DNA of 64,000 nt from assembly GCA_963741135.1 (NCBI GenBank), contig CAVUHC010000006.1, positions 1,079,445 to 1,143,444 on the forward strand, written 5' to 3'. The translations under genes and the position numbers were made by a program. Shown one piece after another: positions 1-7,502 of this stretch; position 1 is the first letter of the stretch; the number at the start of each line of letters is the position of its first letter. This DNA is from Gp6-AA40 sp963741135. Its GTDB lineage: Bacteria; Acidobacteriota; Vicinamibacteria; Vicinamibacterales; UBA2999. Under the pieces are notes generated by a model. The model was given only the letters and a program-made list of their open reading frames with translations. It was not told the DNA's origin and did not search any database.

Positions 1-531
1 GGCCTGCTTCAGTCGCGCGGCGGCCAGCTTGTCGCTGAAGATCATGAGATAACCCTGTCCGCGGCCCCTCGGGTGATAAAACTGCCCGGGAGCCGGACCG
101 CGCTGAACGTTGTACGCAGGCACGGAAATGACGGTGATGCCAGCCAACGCCTCCTGGTTTGTCCGCATCGTGGCGTTCAACATCACAGTAGCGTTCGGGA
201 TCTTCTTCTCGTCCGCGACGGCGGGCGGGACCACGACAGCGGCGCCCGGCTTGCGAAGCTTCGCCACAGCGGCCGGATCGAAATGGTCCGGGTGAATGTC
301 GGTCACGAGGATGAGATCGGCCGACTTGGCCTTGGACAGATCCGCCATCCCACTGACCGGATCGACGATGACAACCTTGCCACCCTGCTCGATTTGCACG
401 CTGGCATGGCCGAGCGCGGTGATGGTGATCGCCCCACCGGGAGCCTCCACACTGGTCGTCGATGGCATCTGAGCCTGCCCGACCGACGCCGCCATCACGA
501 CCGCCAACGCCACGCTCCACGGGAGTCTCAT
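1..531 (-). CDS. Exported metallo-beta-lactamase-fold hydrolase (3' end outside window)
   Basis: The first 177 codons of a leftward gene are visible; the rest lies beyond the window edge. The protein begins MRLPWSVALAVVMAASVGQA, a clear signal peptide, and continues with a short beta-strand-rich stretch containing the HPDHFD metal-binding motif about 80 residues in, followed by a VPPAVADEKK region. This is the layout of MBL-fold metal-dependent hydrolases of the UPF0173/UlaG-like type, where the HxxxxH-like Asp/His motif binds the metal. The substrate cannot be told. Export is unusual for this family and implies a periplasmic role. The gene diverges from the cytochrome at 821. Fold assignment is fairly sure; function is not. 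Confidence 0.75.
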   Translation of the reverse strand, partial: MRLPWSVALAVVMAASVGQAQMPSTTSVEAPGGAITITALGHASVQIEQGGKVVIVDPVSGMADLSKAKSADLILVTDIHPDHFDPAAVAKLRKPGAAVVVPPAVADEKKIPNATVMLNATMRTNQEALAGITVISVPAYNVQRGPAPGQFYHPRGRGQGYLMIFSDKLAAARLKQA

Positions 532-568
532 GTCGCCCTCCTTTTCGCCGCGGGCTCTCTCAAAAACC

Positions 569-596
569 GAGTCGGGGTCAGGTGATGCCCCGACTC
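569..596. repeat. Hairpin in divergent intergenic region
   Basis: A perfect 9-bp inverted repeat, GAGTCGGGG at 569-577 and CCCCGACTC at 588-596, has a 10-base loop. It lies between the divergent genes starting at 531 and 821. There is no T-run, so it is more likely a dispersed palindromic element or a leader structure than a terminator. The rest of the 532-820 gap holds short direct repeats of GGAGTTG at about 739-760 and nothing else I recognise. Confidence 0.6.
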
Positions 597-820
597 ACAT
601 CAGGCGCGGGTACGTGAGCCGGGTCGTCACGGGACTCAACCGGCGCCGCCCGCAAAATTGCCCGGATTATACGCCCGCACTCGGCCCGGACGATAAGGAG
701 ATCCGCGCGACTGGCTGCGCCCCCGCGATTCGGAATTCGGAGTTGCGGAGTTGGGAGTTGATTACGGTATGCTTCGACAGAATTTGGCGCTTCCCTGCCC
801 GCATTTGCGGAGGAGTACCT

Positions 821-1999
821 ATGAGAGTCGAAGCGAGGCGAGTGTTTGTTTGGGCCACGGCGCTGGCCGTGGTGTGCCTGGCCGCTGCCGGTGTACGCGG
901 CGCTTCGGCGCAGGCGGGCCAGGGCGCATCGCCTGCACAGAGTGCGGGCGAACGTGTGCCGATGGTGGAAGAGGTCTTCAAGACCGTCACGCTGCTGCGC
1001 GGCATCCCGGTCGACACCTTCTTCGAGGTGATGGGAACGTTCGCCAGCTCAATGGGTAATGACTGCACCTTCTGTCACGCGTCGAACGCGGCGCTCGACA
1101 AGTCGGCGTTTGCGACGCCGACGCCGCGGCTGCGGCGCGCACGGCAGATGATCGAAATGATGAACGCGCTCAACAAGCAGTACTTCGGCGGGCGGCCGCG
1201 CGTCACCTGCTTCACCTGCCACGGGGGGAGCAACACACCGAGGGCCGACCCGAGCTTCATGTCGCAGTACGGCGAGCCGGTGCTGGATCCCGACGAGCGC
1301 GACTTTCTGACCGACACAAGCGTCAACGTGAACCAGGTGTTCGATCGATATCTGCAGGCGGTCGGCGGCGTGGATCGGCTTTCCAGGCTCACGAGCTATG
1401 CGGCAAAGGGCACCTATTCCGGGTTCGATACGGACAGAAGCACGGTGCCAATCGAGCTCTACGCGAAGTCGCCGGCCCAGCAAACGGTGGTCGTGCATCT
1501 CACCATCGGCGCGAGCACGAGAGTGTTCGACGGCAAGAACGCGTGGATCGCGGGGCCGGAGCAGCCGCTCCCGCTGTTGACGCTGACGGGCGGCAATCTC
1601 GATCGTGCGCGGCTCGAGGCGCTGGCGAACTTTCCCGCGGGACTCCGCCAGGCGAATTTGCAATGGCGCGGTGGCCGTACGATTCTTGACGGCAAGGACG
1701 TCATCGTCCTCCAGGCCACCAGCAACGGCGCACCCGTCCAGCTCTATTTCGACAACAACGGCTTGCTCGTGCGGCTGCTGCGGTTCACCGCCACGCCAGT
1801 GGCGTTCGTTCCGACTCAAATCGACTATGCCGATTATCGAGAGCTGCCGGGTGTCGGTGTGAAGGTACCGTTCACGCGAACCATGACGCAAACCTACATG
1901 CAGATGACGCTACAGCTCACGGACATTCAGCCGAACGCACCGATCGACGCGGCAAGATTCGCCAGGCCAGCACCGGCGAAGCTGCAGTCGGAGAAGTAA
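821..1999 (+). CDS. Exported two-heme cytochrome of the photosynthetic reaction-centre cytochrome c family
   Basis: This encodes a 392-residue periplasmic cytochrome. The ATG at 821 is chosen because GGAGGAG lies 5 bases upstream and a signal peptide follows directly; the open frame continues upstream without coding character. Two CxxCH heme sites are visible, CTFCH at about residues 82-86 and CFTCH at 130-134, with the Met-rich helix MIEMMNALN between them, as in the reaction-centre cytochrome c family that is widespread in non-phototrophic Acidobacteria. Residues about 170-390 are a beta-rich domain without cysteines, probably a LolA/outer-membrane-lipoprotein-like sandwich. The partner is unknown; periplasmic electron transfer is inferred. 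It is followed at 57 bases by the FAH-family gene. Confidence 0.8.
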   Translation: MRVEARRVFVWATALAVVCLAAAGVRGASAQAGQGASPAQSAGERVPMVEEVFKTVTLLRGIPVDTFFEVMGTFASSMGNDCTFCHASNAALDKSAFATPTPRLRRARQMIEMMNALNKQYFGGRPRVTCFTCHGGSNTPRADPSFMSQYGEPVLDPDERDFLTDTSVNVNQVFDRYLQAVGGVDRLSRLTSYAAKGTYSGFDTDRSTVPIELYAKSPAQQTVVVHLTIGASTRVFDGKNAWIAGPEQPLPLLTLTGGNLDRARLEALANFPAGLRQANLQWRGGRTILDGKDVIVLQATSNGAPVQLYFDNNGLLVRLLRFTATPVAFVPTQIDYADYRELPGVGVKVPFTRTMTQTYMQMTLQLTDIQPNAPIDAARFARPAPAKLQSEK

Positions 2000-2015
2000 C
2001 GAAGACCGACGTAGC

Positions 2016-2035
2016 GGCGGACCTTCAGGTCCGCC
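2016..2035. repeat. Dispersed hairpin GGCGGACCT / AGGTCCGCC
   Basis: A perfect 9-bp stem with a 2-base loop lies in the leader of the gene at 2056, preceded by CGTAGC. The same hairpin, preceded by CGTAGA, occurs at 46601-46620 just ahead of the gene at 46638. It belongs to a dispersed palindromic family in this genome. Confidence 0.75.
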
Positions 2036-2055
2036 TTGGATGATGGAGGAAAAAC

Positions 2056-3204
2056 ATGGCAGTGAAACAGATGTTCGTGGCGCTGGTGCTTGCGCTCGCA
2101 GTGGCCGTCATCGCCTCGGCGGGGCTTGACGCGCAGGCCGGCGCGGCCGCCGTCACGTTCAAGCTCGGAACCTTCGAGCAGGGCGGGCGGACGTTCCTTG
2201 GCCTGGTTCTTCGCGACACGCAGATCGTTGACATCGCTCGCGCAAACGCCGCGTACGAGACGTCGAACGGCTCGGCGCCAAAGCTCACCGCACCCGCGGA
2301 CATGAAACAGCTCATCACGCGGTACGACACGGAATGGAAACCGCGGCTCGCGGCGATCGCGAGGACCGTGTCGAGCGCGTCCACCGCGCCGCCGTACGCC
2401 TATGCCGTCAGCGCGGTGAAGGTCCTGCCTCCAGTGCGGCCGTCAGTGCAGCTGAACGCTGGCGCCAACTACGTGGAGCACGAGCAGGGGATTGCGACGA
2501 ATCAGGCACGCGCGGGTGGGGGCGGGGCCGCGGGCGGACGAGGTGCGGCACCAGCGCCGGCGGCGCAGACGGCGCCGGGGATCTGGGAGCGCAAGCCGGG
2601 CGACACCCGGGACAACCCGTACCTGTTCCAGAAGTCGCCAACCGTCATCATCGGGGCCAACGATCCGATCGTCGTTCCGAGGGGACGCGTCCAGATCGAT
2701 TTCGAGTGCGAGTTCGCGACCGTGATCGCCAAGCCAGCTCACTACGTGCCGGTCGACAAGGCGGCCGACTACATCTTCGGATACACGGCGCACCATGACG
2801 TCTCGGATCGCGGCGGCCGCGGCGATCGCAAGATGGGCGGCTCCGACTGGCTGATCGGCAAGAACCACGATACCTTCGGTCCGCTCGGTCCCTACATCGT
2901 GCCGAAGGAGTTCATCAAGGATCCGATGCACACGCGGCACACGATGTACCTGAACAACGTCGTGATGCAGGACTCGAACACCGATCGCATGAGCCACAAC
3001 ATCTACGAGATGCTGTCGTTTGCGTCCAACATCATCACGTTGAGTCCAGGCGACGTGATCTCCGGCGGCAGCCCGGCAGGGACCAACATCGAGCGCGCCG
3101 ATCCGCGCTGGATGCGCGCTGGCGACCTGGCGAAATGCGACATTGAAGGCATCGGCGTGCTGAACAATCCCGTCGTCGCCGAATCGACGGTGTCGACGCG
3201 GTAA
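2056..3204 (+). CDS. Exported fumarylacetoacetate hydrolase (FAH) family protein
   Basis: 382 residues with a signal peptide (ALVLALAVAVIASAG, cleavage near residue 26). The C-terminal half has the FAH catalytic fold: NYVEHE near 139-143, IDFECEF near 214-220 supplying the acidic metal ligands, HDVSDRG near 247-253 and the GKNHDTFGPLGP segment near 268-279. These correspond to the metal- and substrate-binding elements of FAH-family hydrolases and decarboxylases of catechol meta-cleavage pathways. A Gly/Ala-rich insert at about 152-175 separates the N-terminal domain. GGAGG lies upstream of ATG. Family assignment is firm; the substrate is unknown. The leader peptide is unusual because family members normally act in the cytoplasm. 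Confidence 0.85.
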   Translation: MAVKQMFVALVLALAVAVIASAGLDAQAGAAAVTFKLGTFEQGGRTFLGLVLRDTQIVDIARANAAYETSNGSAPKLTAPADMKQLITRYDTEWKPRLAAIARTVSSASTAPPYAYAVSAVKVLPPVRPSVQLNAGANYVEHEQGIATNQARAGGGGAAGGRGAAPAPAAQTAPGIWERKPGDTRDNPYLFQKSPTVIIGANDPIVVPRGRVQIDFECEFATVIAKPAHYVPVDKAADYIFGYTAHHDVSDRGGRGDRKMGGSDWLIGKNHDTFGPLGPYIVPKEFIKDPMHTRHTMYLNNVVMQDSNTDRMSHNIYEMLSFASNIITLSPGDVISGGSPAGTNIERADPRWMRAGDLAKCDIEGIGVLNNPVVAESTVSTR

Positions 3205-3290
3205 GGAATCAGGGATCAGGATAGGGATCAGGGATCAGGGATTGAGGTTCTGAGTTCTTGATCCCCGATCCCTGATCCCCGATCCCTTCG
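3205..3290. repeat. Inverted GGGATCAGGGATCAGG repeats between convergent genes
   Basis: Iterations of GGGATCA at 3211-3242 are mirrored by GATCCCTGATCCCC iterations at 3259-3286, so the whole gap can fold into one imperfect hairpin. It sits exactly between two convergent stop codons (3204 and 3293) and probably acts as a bidirectional transcription barrier. Its simple-sequence nature also suggests a dispersed intergenic element. Confidence 0.6.
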
Positions 3291-3292
3291 TA

Positions 3293-3841
3293 CTAGCAAC
3301 GATTCGGCATTCCTCCGGGCACGTTGCGGTATTTGGCATGGCAATGCAAGCAGGCCGTGCCGACCTTATCCGCCGCCTCGAGGATCACATCCTGATCCTT
3401 CGACTGTCCCGCCTTGTAGGCCACCATCCCGGCATCGCGGAGCTCCTGAACCCACATCTTCCAGTCGGCATTCTGAATCGGAGCCGGCTTGCCGTTGCCG
3501 CACGCGCGCGGAATGATCAGGAGGTTGGCAGCCTCGGCCAGTGCCAGCCCGCTGTTCTCGACCGCTTCCCATCCGCCATACGCGCTCGTGAACGGATCGG
3601 ACGATGTGGAGGGCCTCACTGCCGGCTTGAACCCCGCCGGGTCGTCGCTCTGTGCGGTAAAAATCACGTTGGAGGCAGGGTACAGCACGCCGCGCATCAC
3701 CTGCAGCATGTTCGCGTACACGCGCGGCTGCTGTGCCGTCGCGCCGCGGCCGTTCGTCGCCTGCGCGAACGCGTGCACGTACGCAGATGCCAGAACCAGG
3801 ATCCCGACCAGAAGCACTCGTCGACCACCGCAGCGGACCAT
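3293..3841 (-). CDS. Exported cytochrome c'-like monoheme protein
   Basis: 182 residues. The ATG at 3841 is preceded by AGGAGG and followed by a signal peptide ending near AYVHAFAQA; a longer open frame upstream lacks coding character. The only heme site, CLHCH, is near the C-terminus, after a helix-rich body, and the protein ends 14 residues later. A C-terminal CxxCH on a four-helix protein is typical of class II cytochromes (cytochrome c'), so a high-spin heme or gas-binding/electron-transfer protein is likely. It is the last gene of the leftward run starting at 11760. Family assignment is by architecture only. Confidence 0.65.
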   Translation of the reverse strand: MVRCGGRRVLLVGILVLASAYVHAFAQATNGRGATAQQPRVYANMLQVMRGVLYPASNVIFTAQSDDPAGFKPAVRPSTSSDPFTSAYGGWEAVENSGLALAEAANLLIIPRACGNGKPAPIQNADWKMWVQELRDAGMVAYKAGQSKDQDVILEAADKVGTACLHCHAKYRNVPGGMPNRC

Positions 3842-3917
3842 GGGAACCTCCTCTTGCGGTCCGTTATACGTCCCGCCTCGACTATGAGTCAACGCGCGAA
3901 TGGCGGCGCGTGAAGTA

Positions 3918-4394
3918 TCAGGGAAATCCGATGTAGCGTCCCCCGACGGCCACGATGGTCCACAAGGAGAGTGAGACGAGCGCAACAAGCTTGCACAGGG
4001 CCGGACTCACGTCTGCTTCATTCGCCATGGCTACTCGTCGATGAACCGACAGCGTGAAGACGGTCACCAGCAGCAACGCAGCCATCTTCACCCAGAAAAA
4101 CGTGAGGTAGTAGTACTTGGTGGCGAAACACATGAACAGCAGGACTCCGCTGGACACCATCACCAGCAGACCGCGGAACAGCCATCGCTCCGCGTCGTGC
4201 GCCAGCGCCGCGACGGGCTGACTGTGCAACCCCAGCCCCAGAAGACGCAGGTCGACGACCAGGACCGCTCCCCCAATCAGGGCCAGTCCCATGAGATGAA
4301 TGGTCGCGATGACCGGAAAGAGCCATGGTGATTGCCGCATCGCGACGAGCGGCGCCGAATACTGCACCCAGCGGCAGAACTCTAGGACAGACAT
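3918..4394 (-). CDS. DUF6644-type integral membrane protein
   Basis: 158 residues with four predicted membrane helices, roughly 20-45, 70-95, 98-118 and 133-153. The pattern matches DUF6644: an N-terminal amphipathic helix ending in SPWLFP, then IHLMGLALIGGAVLVVDLRL, and a C-terminal GRYIGFP. Conserved His residues in the first helix recall cytochrome b-like membrane proteins, though heme binding is not shown. It is paralogous to the next gene (4414-4917) with a 19-base gap between them, so they are co-transcribed and may form a heterodimer. No function has been assigned to the family. Confidence 0.75.
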   Translation of the reverse strand: MSVLEFCRWVQYSAPLVAMRQSPWLFPVIATIHLMGLALIGGAVLVVDLRLLGLGLHSQPVAALAHDAERWLFRGLLVMVSSGVLLFMCFATKYYYLTFFWVKMAALLLVTVFTLSVHRRVAMANEADVSPALCKLVALVSLSLWTIVAVGGRYIGFP

Positions 4395-4413
4395 TCGAAC
4401 GGGCGTGCGCCCT

Positions 4414-4917
4414 TCAGCCGAACCAGTAGTCCTGATATGCCATCATGCGTCCCGCCGTGATGATGATGGCCAGCAATATCAGCGACAGGGCGCCCACCAT
4501 TCGCACGCGGCGGGGCGGGACAGGATCGAGATCCCATTCACCGACCCGGCGATAGATCGTGCGGCGGAACACCCAGACGTTCATGACAGCGATGAGGAGC
4601 GCCGCCATTTTGAGCCGAAAGAAGATGTTCTCGTACCGGGCAACCGGCGCGGCATAGAAGAGAAGGGTCCCGGTGACGACCATCACGAGAAAGCCTGCTT
4701 CGCTCCACGGCAGAAGCCGCGTCACGACCTGCGACACGGGCACACGGGTCATCGTTTTGCCCAGGAGCCGCAGGTCGATCATCGCCGCAGTCCCGACGAA
4801 CACGCTCAACGTCAGAACGTGAATCATCAGGACGAGCAGAAACACGTAGCGGGATTCGTGGAGCGCGATGCTCCACGACGTGTTCCCGAGCCACTCGAAA
4901 AAACGAAAAAGGTCCAC
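4414..4917 (-). CDS. DUF6644-type integral membrane protein (paralogue)
   Basis: 167 residues and four predicted membrane helices. It aligns over its whole length with the 3918-4394 product: SRYVFLLVLMIHVLTLSVFV corresponds to the first helix, DLRLLG is shared, and GRMMAYQDYWFG ends the chain. It lies 42 bases after the DUF6152 gene and upstream of its paralogue. The pairing of two DUF6644 proteins with a DUF6152 protein and a small cytochrome suggests an envelope redox role, which is inference only. Confidence 0.75.
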   Translation of the reverse strand: MDLFRFFEWLGNTSWSIALHESRYVFLLVLMIHVLTLSVFVGTAAMIDLRLLGKTMTRVPVSQVVTRLLPWSEAGFLVMVVTGTLLFYAAPVARYENIFFRLKMAALLIAVMNVWVFRRTIYRRVGEWDLDPVPPRRVRMVGALSLILLAIIITAGRMMAYQDYWFG

Positions 4918-4959
4918 CGAGGCCGCCCCGGCCCCTGCACAACCGATTCGCGGTTGGTC

Positions 4960-5385
4960 CTACTTCTTAGGGGCCGTCTGGCCGTCAGCGCCGGGAGCCG
5001 AGCCGCCCATGAAGACCTTGCGGCCATCGAGGTACTCCACGAACACGCCGACGCCCTTGGGCTCACCGCTCTTCGCCCGGTAACCGAACAGCTTGATCTC
5101 GGTTCCCACGGCCAAGCTGGTCTTGGTGATGCCGTTTCTCAAGAGGTTGGTCGGAGGACCACCTTCGATGCCCCAGTTCGTGACCGTGCCGTCGGGCTGC
5201 TTGACGTCGATCCAGATCCAGGCGTGCGGATTCACCAGTTCGACCTTGGTGACCGTCCCCTGCAGGTTGACCGGGTTGTTCTCGTCAAACGCCGCGGCAA
5301 ATGAGTGATGCGCACCAGCTGGCACGGCGGCCAGCAGCAGACCGAGGGCAGCAATCACGCCGAGGAACTTAAGTGTCATCCGCAT
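4960..5385 (-). CDS. Secreted DUF6152 family protein
   Basis: 141 residues. The ATG at 5385 has GAAGGAGA 8 bases upstream and starts a signal peptide ending at AGAHH; ATG 5379 is a weaker alternative. The mature protein begins with the HHSFAAAFD signature and has PVNLQGTVTKVELVNPH, both diagnostic of DUF6152, a small beta-barrel (OB-like) exported family frequent in Acidobacteria and Proteobacteria. The two adjacent N-terminal histidines could bind metal once the signal is removed. It follows the secreted gene at 5438 by 52 bases. Two relatives occur in this window (27891 and 47798) in the same kind of context. Function unknown. Confidence 0.8.
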   Translation of the reverse strand: MRMTLKFLGVIAALGLLLAAVPAGAHHSFAAAFDENNPVNLQGTVTKVELVNPHAWIWIDVKQPDGTVTNWGIEGGPPTNLLRNGITKTSLAVGTEIKLFGYRAKSGEPKGVGVFVEYLDGRKVFMGGSAPGADGQTAPKK

Positions 5386-5437
5386 CTGGCGCTCTCCTTC
5401 GTTATTTGTGCATTCGCGTGGTTTCATTTCGACATGA

Positions 5438-6580
5438 TTAGTCGGGCGGCGCCGCGAAGGTGCCACCGCGCATATCGCGAGTCCCTTCGCGCTCCCGGAT
5501 CTGCGTGCCTTTCACGACGTTGATCAACCCGTAGTTCTGCTCGTGGCAGGCGAATTCATAGATCATCGACGGTTCGATTCTCGGCATCGTCGTGTCTACC
5601 GACCAGGGCCTCGTCCATGTTTTCGGATCGGTGACAGTGTACTGGTAGCGGACCGTATTCGGGCCGACTCGTGTGAAACGTTCAACGATCTGCAACGCAT
5701 CGGTGGAGCCGAGGAAATTGTTGGCCGGAGTCTTCGCATTGAAGTTCGTCGTTTCGACAACCAGCGTGTTGCCCTCCCAGTGGCCGCGGGAATCGCCCAG
5801 CCATTGCCGAACCTGTTCCGGAACGTGCGGGCGGCTGTTCACCGGGATGATGCGCACGTCGTTGTTCGACTGCATGACGATGGTCAGATATCCAGGGCTC
5901 TGGAAGAAGAACGCCTCCGCAGTCACGCCGGCCGCGGCGGCCGCCGAATCCGCACCAGGGTTGCCGCCCCGGACGAGCGGGAGGGCGCCGAGGCCCAGGA
6001 CGCATCGCGTGTACAGATTGCCGAACGTCTTCACGCCGGCGGCCGGGTCTCGCTGCTTCGCGGCGGCGGCCGCAGCCGCGCGCCGCTGCTGCGCCTCCTG
6101 CACGAGCGGAGGCAGCCGTCCATTCTCGGGATCGACGATGAGCGAAGTGCGCAGGTTCGGTGTCGTGCCCCCCTGCCACGCGTCCATCGCGTACTCTTTC
6201 CAATCGTAGTGAACCGTTCGCGGATCGACCTCCGCGTCGGACTCCGCGGCCTTCTTGTACTCGGCGATCGCTTCCTCTTCCGTGTAGAACGCCTTGTTGC
6301 CCAGCGCCTCGGGACGCTGCAGCCGCGTGTAGGTCGCGGTATTCCAGACGCCGCGCAAATCGGGGTCGCCCCATGGCGTCTTCGGGACGGTGTATGACTT
6401 GAGGGCGTTAGCCGCTTTGAAGGCGTCGGCGGCCGCCTTGACCGCCGCCTCCGTGTCCGTGGTCGTCGACGGGAGCGCCTTGTTGCCAGACGGGGCTTGC
6501 GCAACCAGCACCGCCATCGACGCGGCAACCACCATCACAAGGATAAGAGCGCTCGATATCAGAAGCATCCGATTCCGCAT
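5438..6580 (-). CDS. Secreted protein of the PWGDPDLxG family, unknown function
   Basis: 380 residues. ATG 6580 is preferred over ATG 6586 and GTG 6589 because GAGGAG then lies 8 bases upstream. After a signal peptide come TPWGDPDLRGVWN, RTSLIVDPENGRLPP, the motif WLGDSRGHWEGNTLVVETTN and RFTRVGPNTVRYQYTVTDP, then a C-terminal EFACHEQNYGLINV. The same landmarks recur in six other genes of the window (6597, 10678, 20888, 25711, 26904, 46638), so this is a large paralogous family of exported, probably beta-rich proteins. I do not recognise a biochemical function. It sits between a shorter relative and a DUF6152 gene in one operon. Confidence 0.75.
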   Translation of the reverse strand: MRNRMLLISSALILVMVVAASMAVLVAQAPSGNKALPSTTTDTEAAVKAAADAFKAANALKSYTVPKTPWGDPDLRGVWNTATYTRLQRPEALGNKAFYTEEEAIAEYKKAAESDAEVDPRTVHYDWKEYAMDAWQGGTTPNLRTSLIVDPENGRLPPLVQEAQQRRAAAAAAAKQRDPAAGVKTFGNLYTRCVLGLGALPLVRGGNPGADSAAAAAGVTAEAFFFQSPGYLTIVMQSNNDVRIIPVNSRPHVPEQVRQWLGDSRGHWEGNTLVVETTNFNAKTPANNFLGSTDALQIVERFTRVGPNTVRYQYTVTDPKTWTRPWSVDTTMPRIEPSMIYEFACHEQNYGLINVVKGTQIREREGTRDMRGGTFAAPPD

Positions 6581-6596
6581 GTGCATCACTCCTCAG

Positions 6597-7474
6597 TCAC
6601 CGTGCCGTTCGATTAGGGGGATTATAGAGCCCAAGCGGCGTGTACATCATCTCTTCCACAAACGGCACGCAGTTGAACTCGAGCAGCTGGACATTCGGCT
6701 CCAGGCGACGATAGATCGGGAAACTGATCTTCCAGGGCCGCGTGAAGACGGCCGGGTCTTCGATCGTGGCTTCGTACATTGAGATGGTTGGCGCCCCTGG
6801 GCGTCCAGCGTTCCACCACGTGGAGCGTGTCGGTGGCGAAATTCCCCGCCCGGTCGAACCACGTGTTGCCGTTGAAGCCTTTCACGTCAACCACCAGCGT
6901 ATCCCCTTCCCAGCGGCCGTTCGACCATCCCATCCAGGAGTCGACCGGCGCCTCCTGATGCTTGTCCATGAAGATCGTGCGCATGGCGCCTTTGTATTCG
7001 TACACCATCAGGATCTGTTCCCGGTTCTGAAAAATCTGAAACGGAAACGGCATGTAGTTCGCGCGCGGCACGCCCGGCCGGTAGCACTGGAGCTCCGGGA
7101 TCGCCGGTGTCAAAACGATGCGGATCGTTGGTGACCTTGACGTTCATCCGATTCTTGAACTTCTCCTGCTTCACCTTCAGCGCTTCGGGCTTGTAGGGAA
7201 TCGTACCACCCTCGACGATACCCATCCCTCCAGGCTGTGCCCCCCAGGCGCCCATGATGTCAGATCGAGGTCCCGCGTCGGCATGATGCGCCTCTATGTC
7301 CCAATTGGCCGTCGTGAAGGTCTGCCAGATCCCGTTCAGGTTCGGCTTGCCGTCCTCCGTCCGCCCTGCTGCCGGCGCCTGGCCCTGGCCGGGGACTGCC
7401 GCCGCCCAGAATACAGCCACCACGGCGATGAGCGCCGAAACCGCTGTCAACGTCCTCAACCCAATGCGCATCAC
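6597..7474 (-). pseudogene. Secreted GKPNLxGxW-family protein, split by two frameshifts
   Basis: Three overlapping frames together give one protein of about 290 residues. The first frame starts at 7474 with a signal peptide and TEDGKPNLNGIWQ; the second carries LQCYRPGVPRANYMPFPFQI and NGRWEGDTLVVDVKGFNG; the third carries MYEATIEDPAVFTRPWKI. One surplus G near 7097 and one surplus A near 6778 restore a continuous frame, so the breaks look like single-base insertions, possibly assembly errors, not decay. It is the shorter sister family of the 5438 gene and the closest relative of 26904-27871. It is co-directional with its neighbours, 16 bases from the 5438 gene start. Confidence 0.7.
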
Positions 7475-7502
7475 GTCCCTCCACCCTTTACGCGCTTCAC
7501 GC

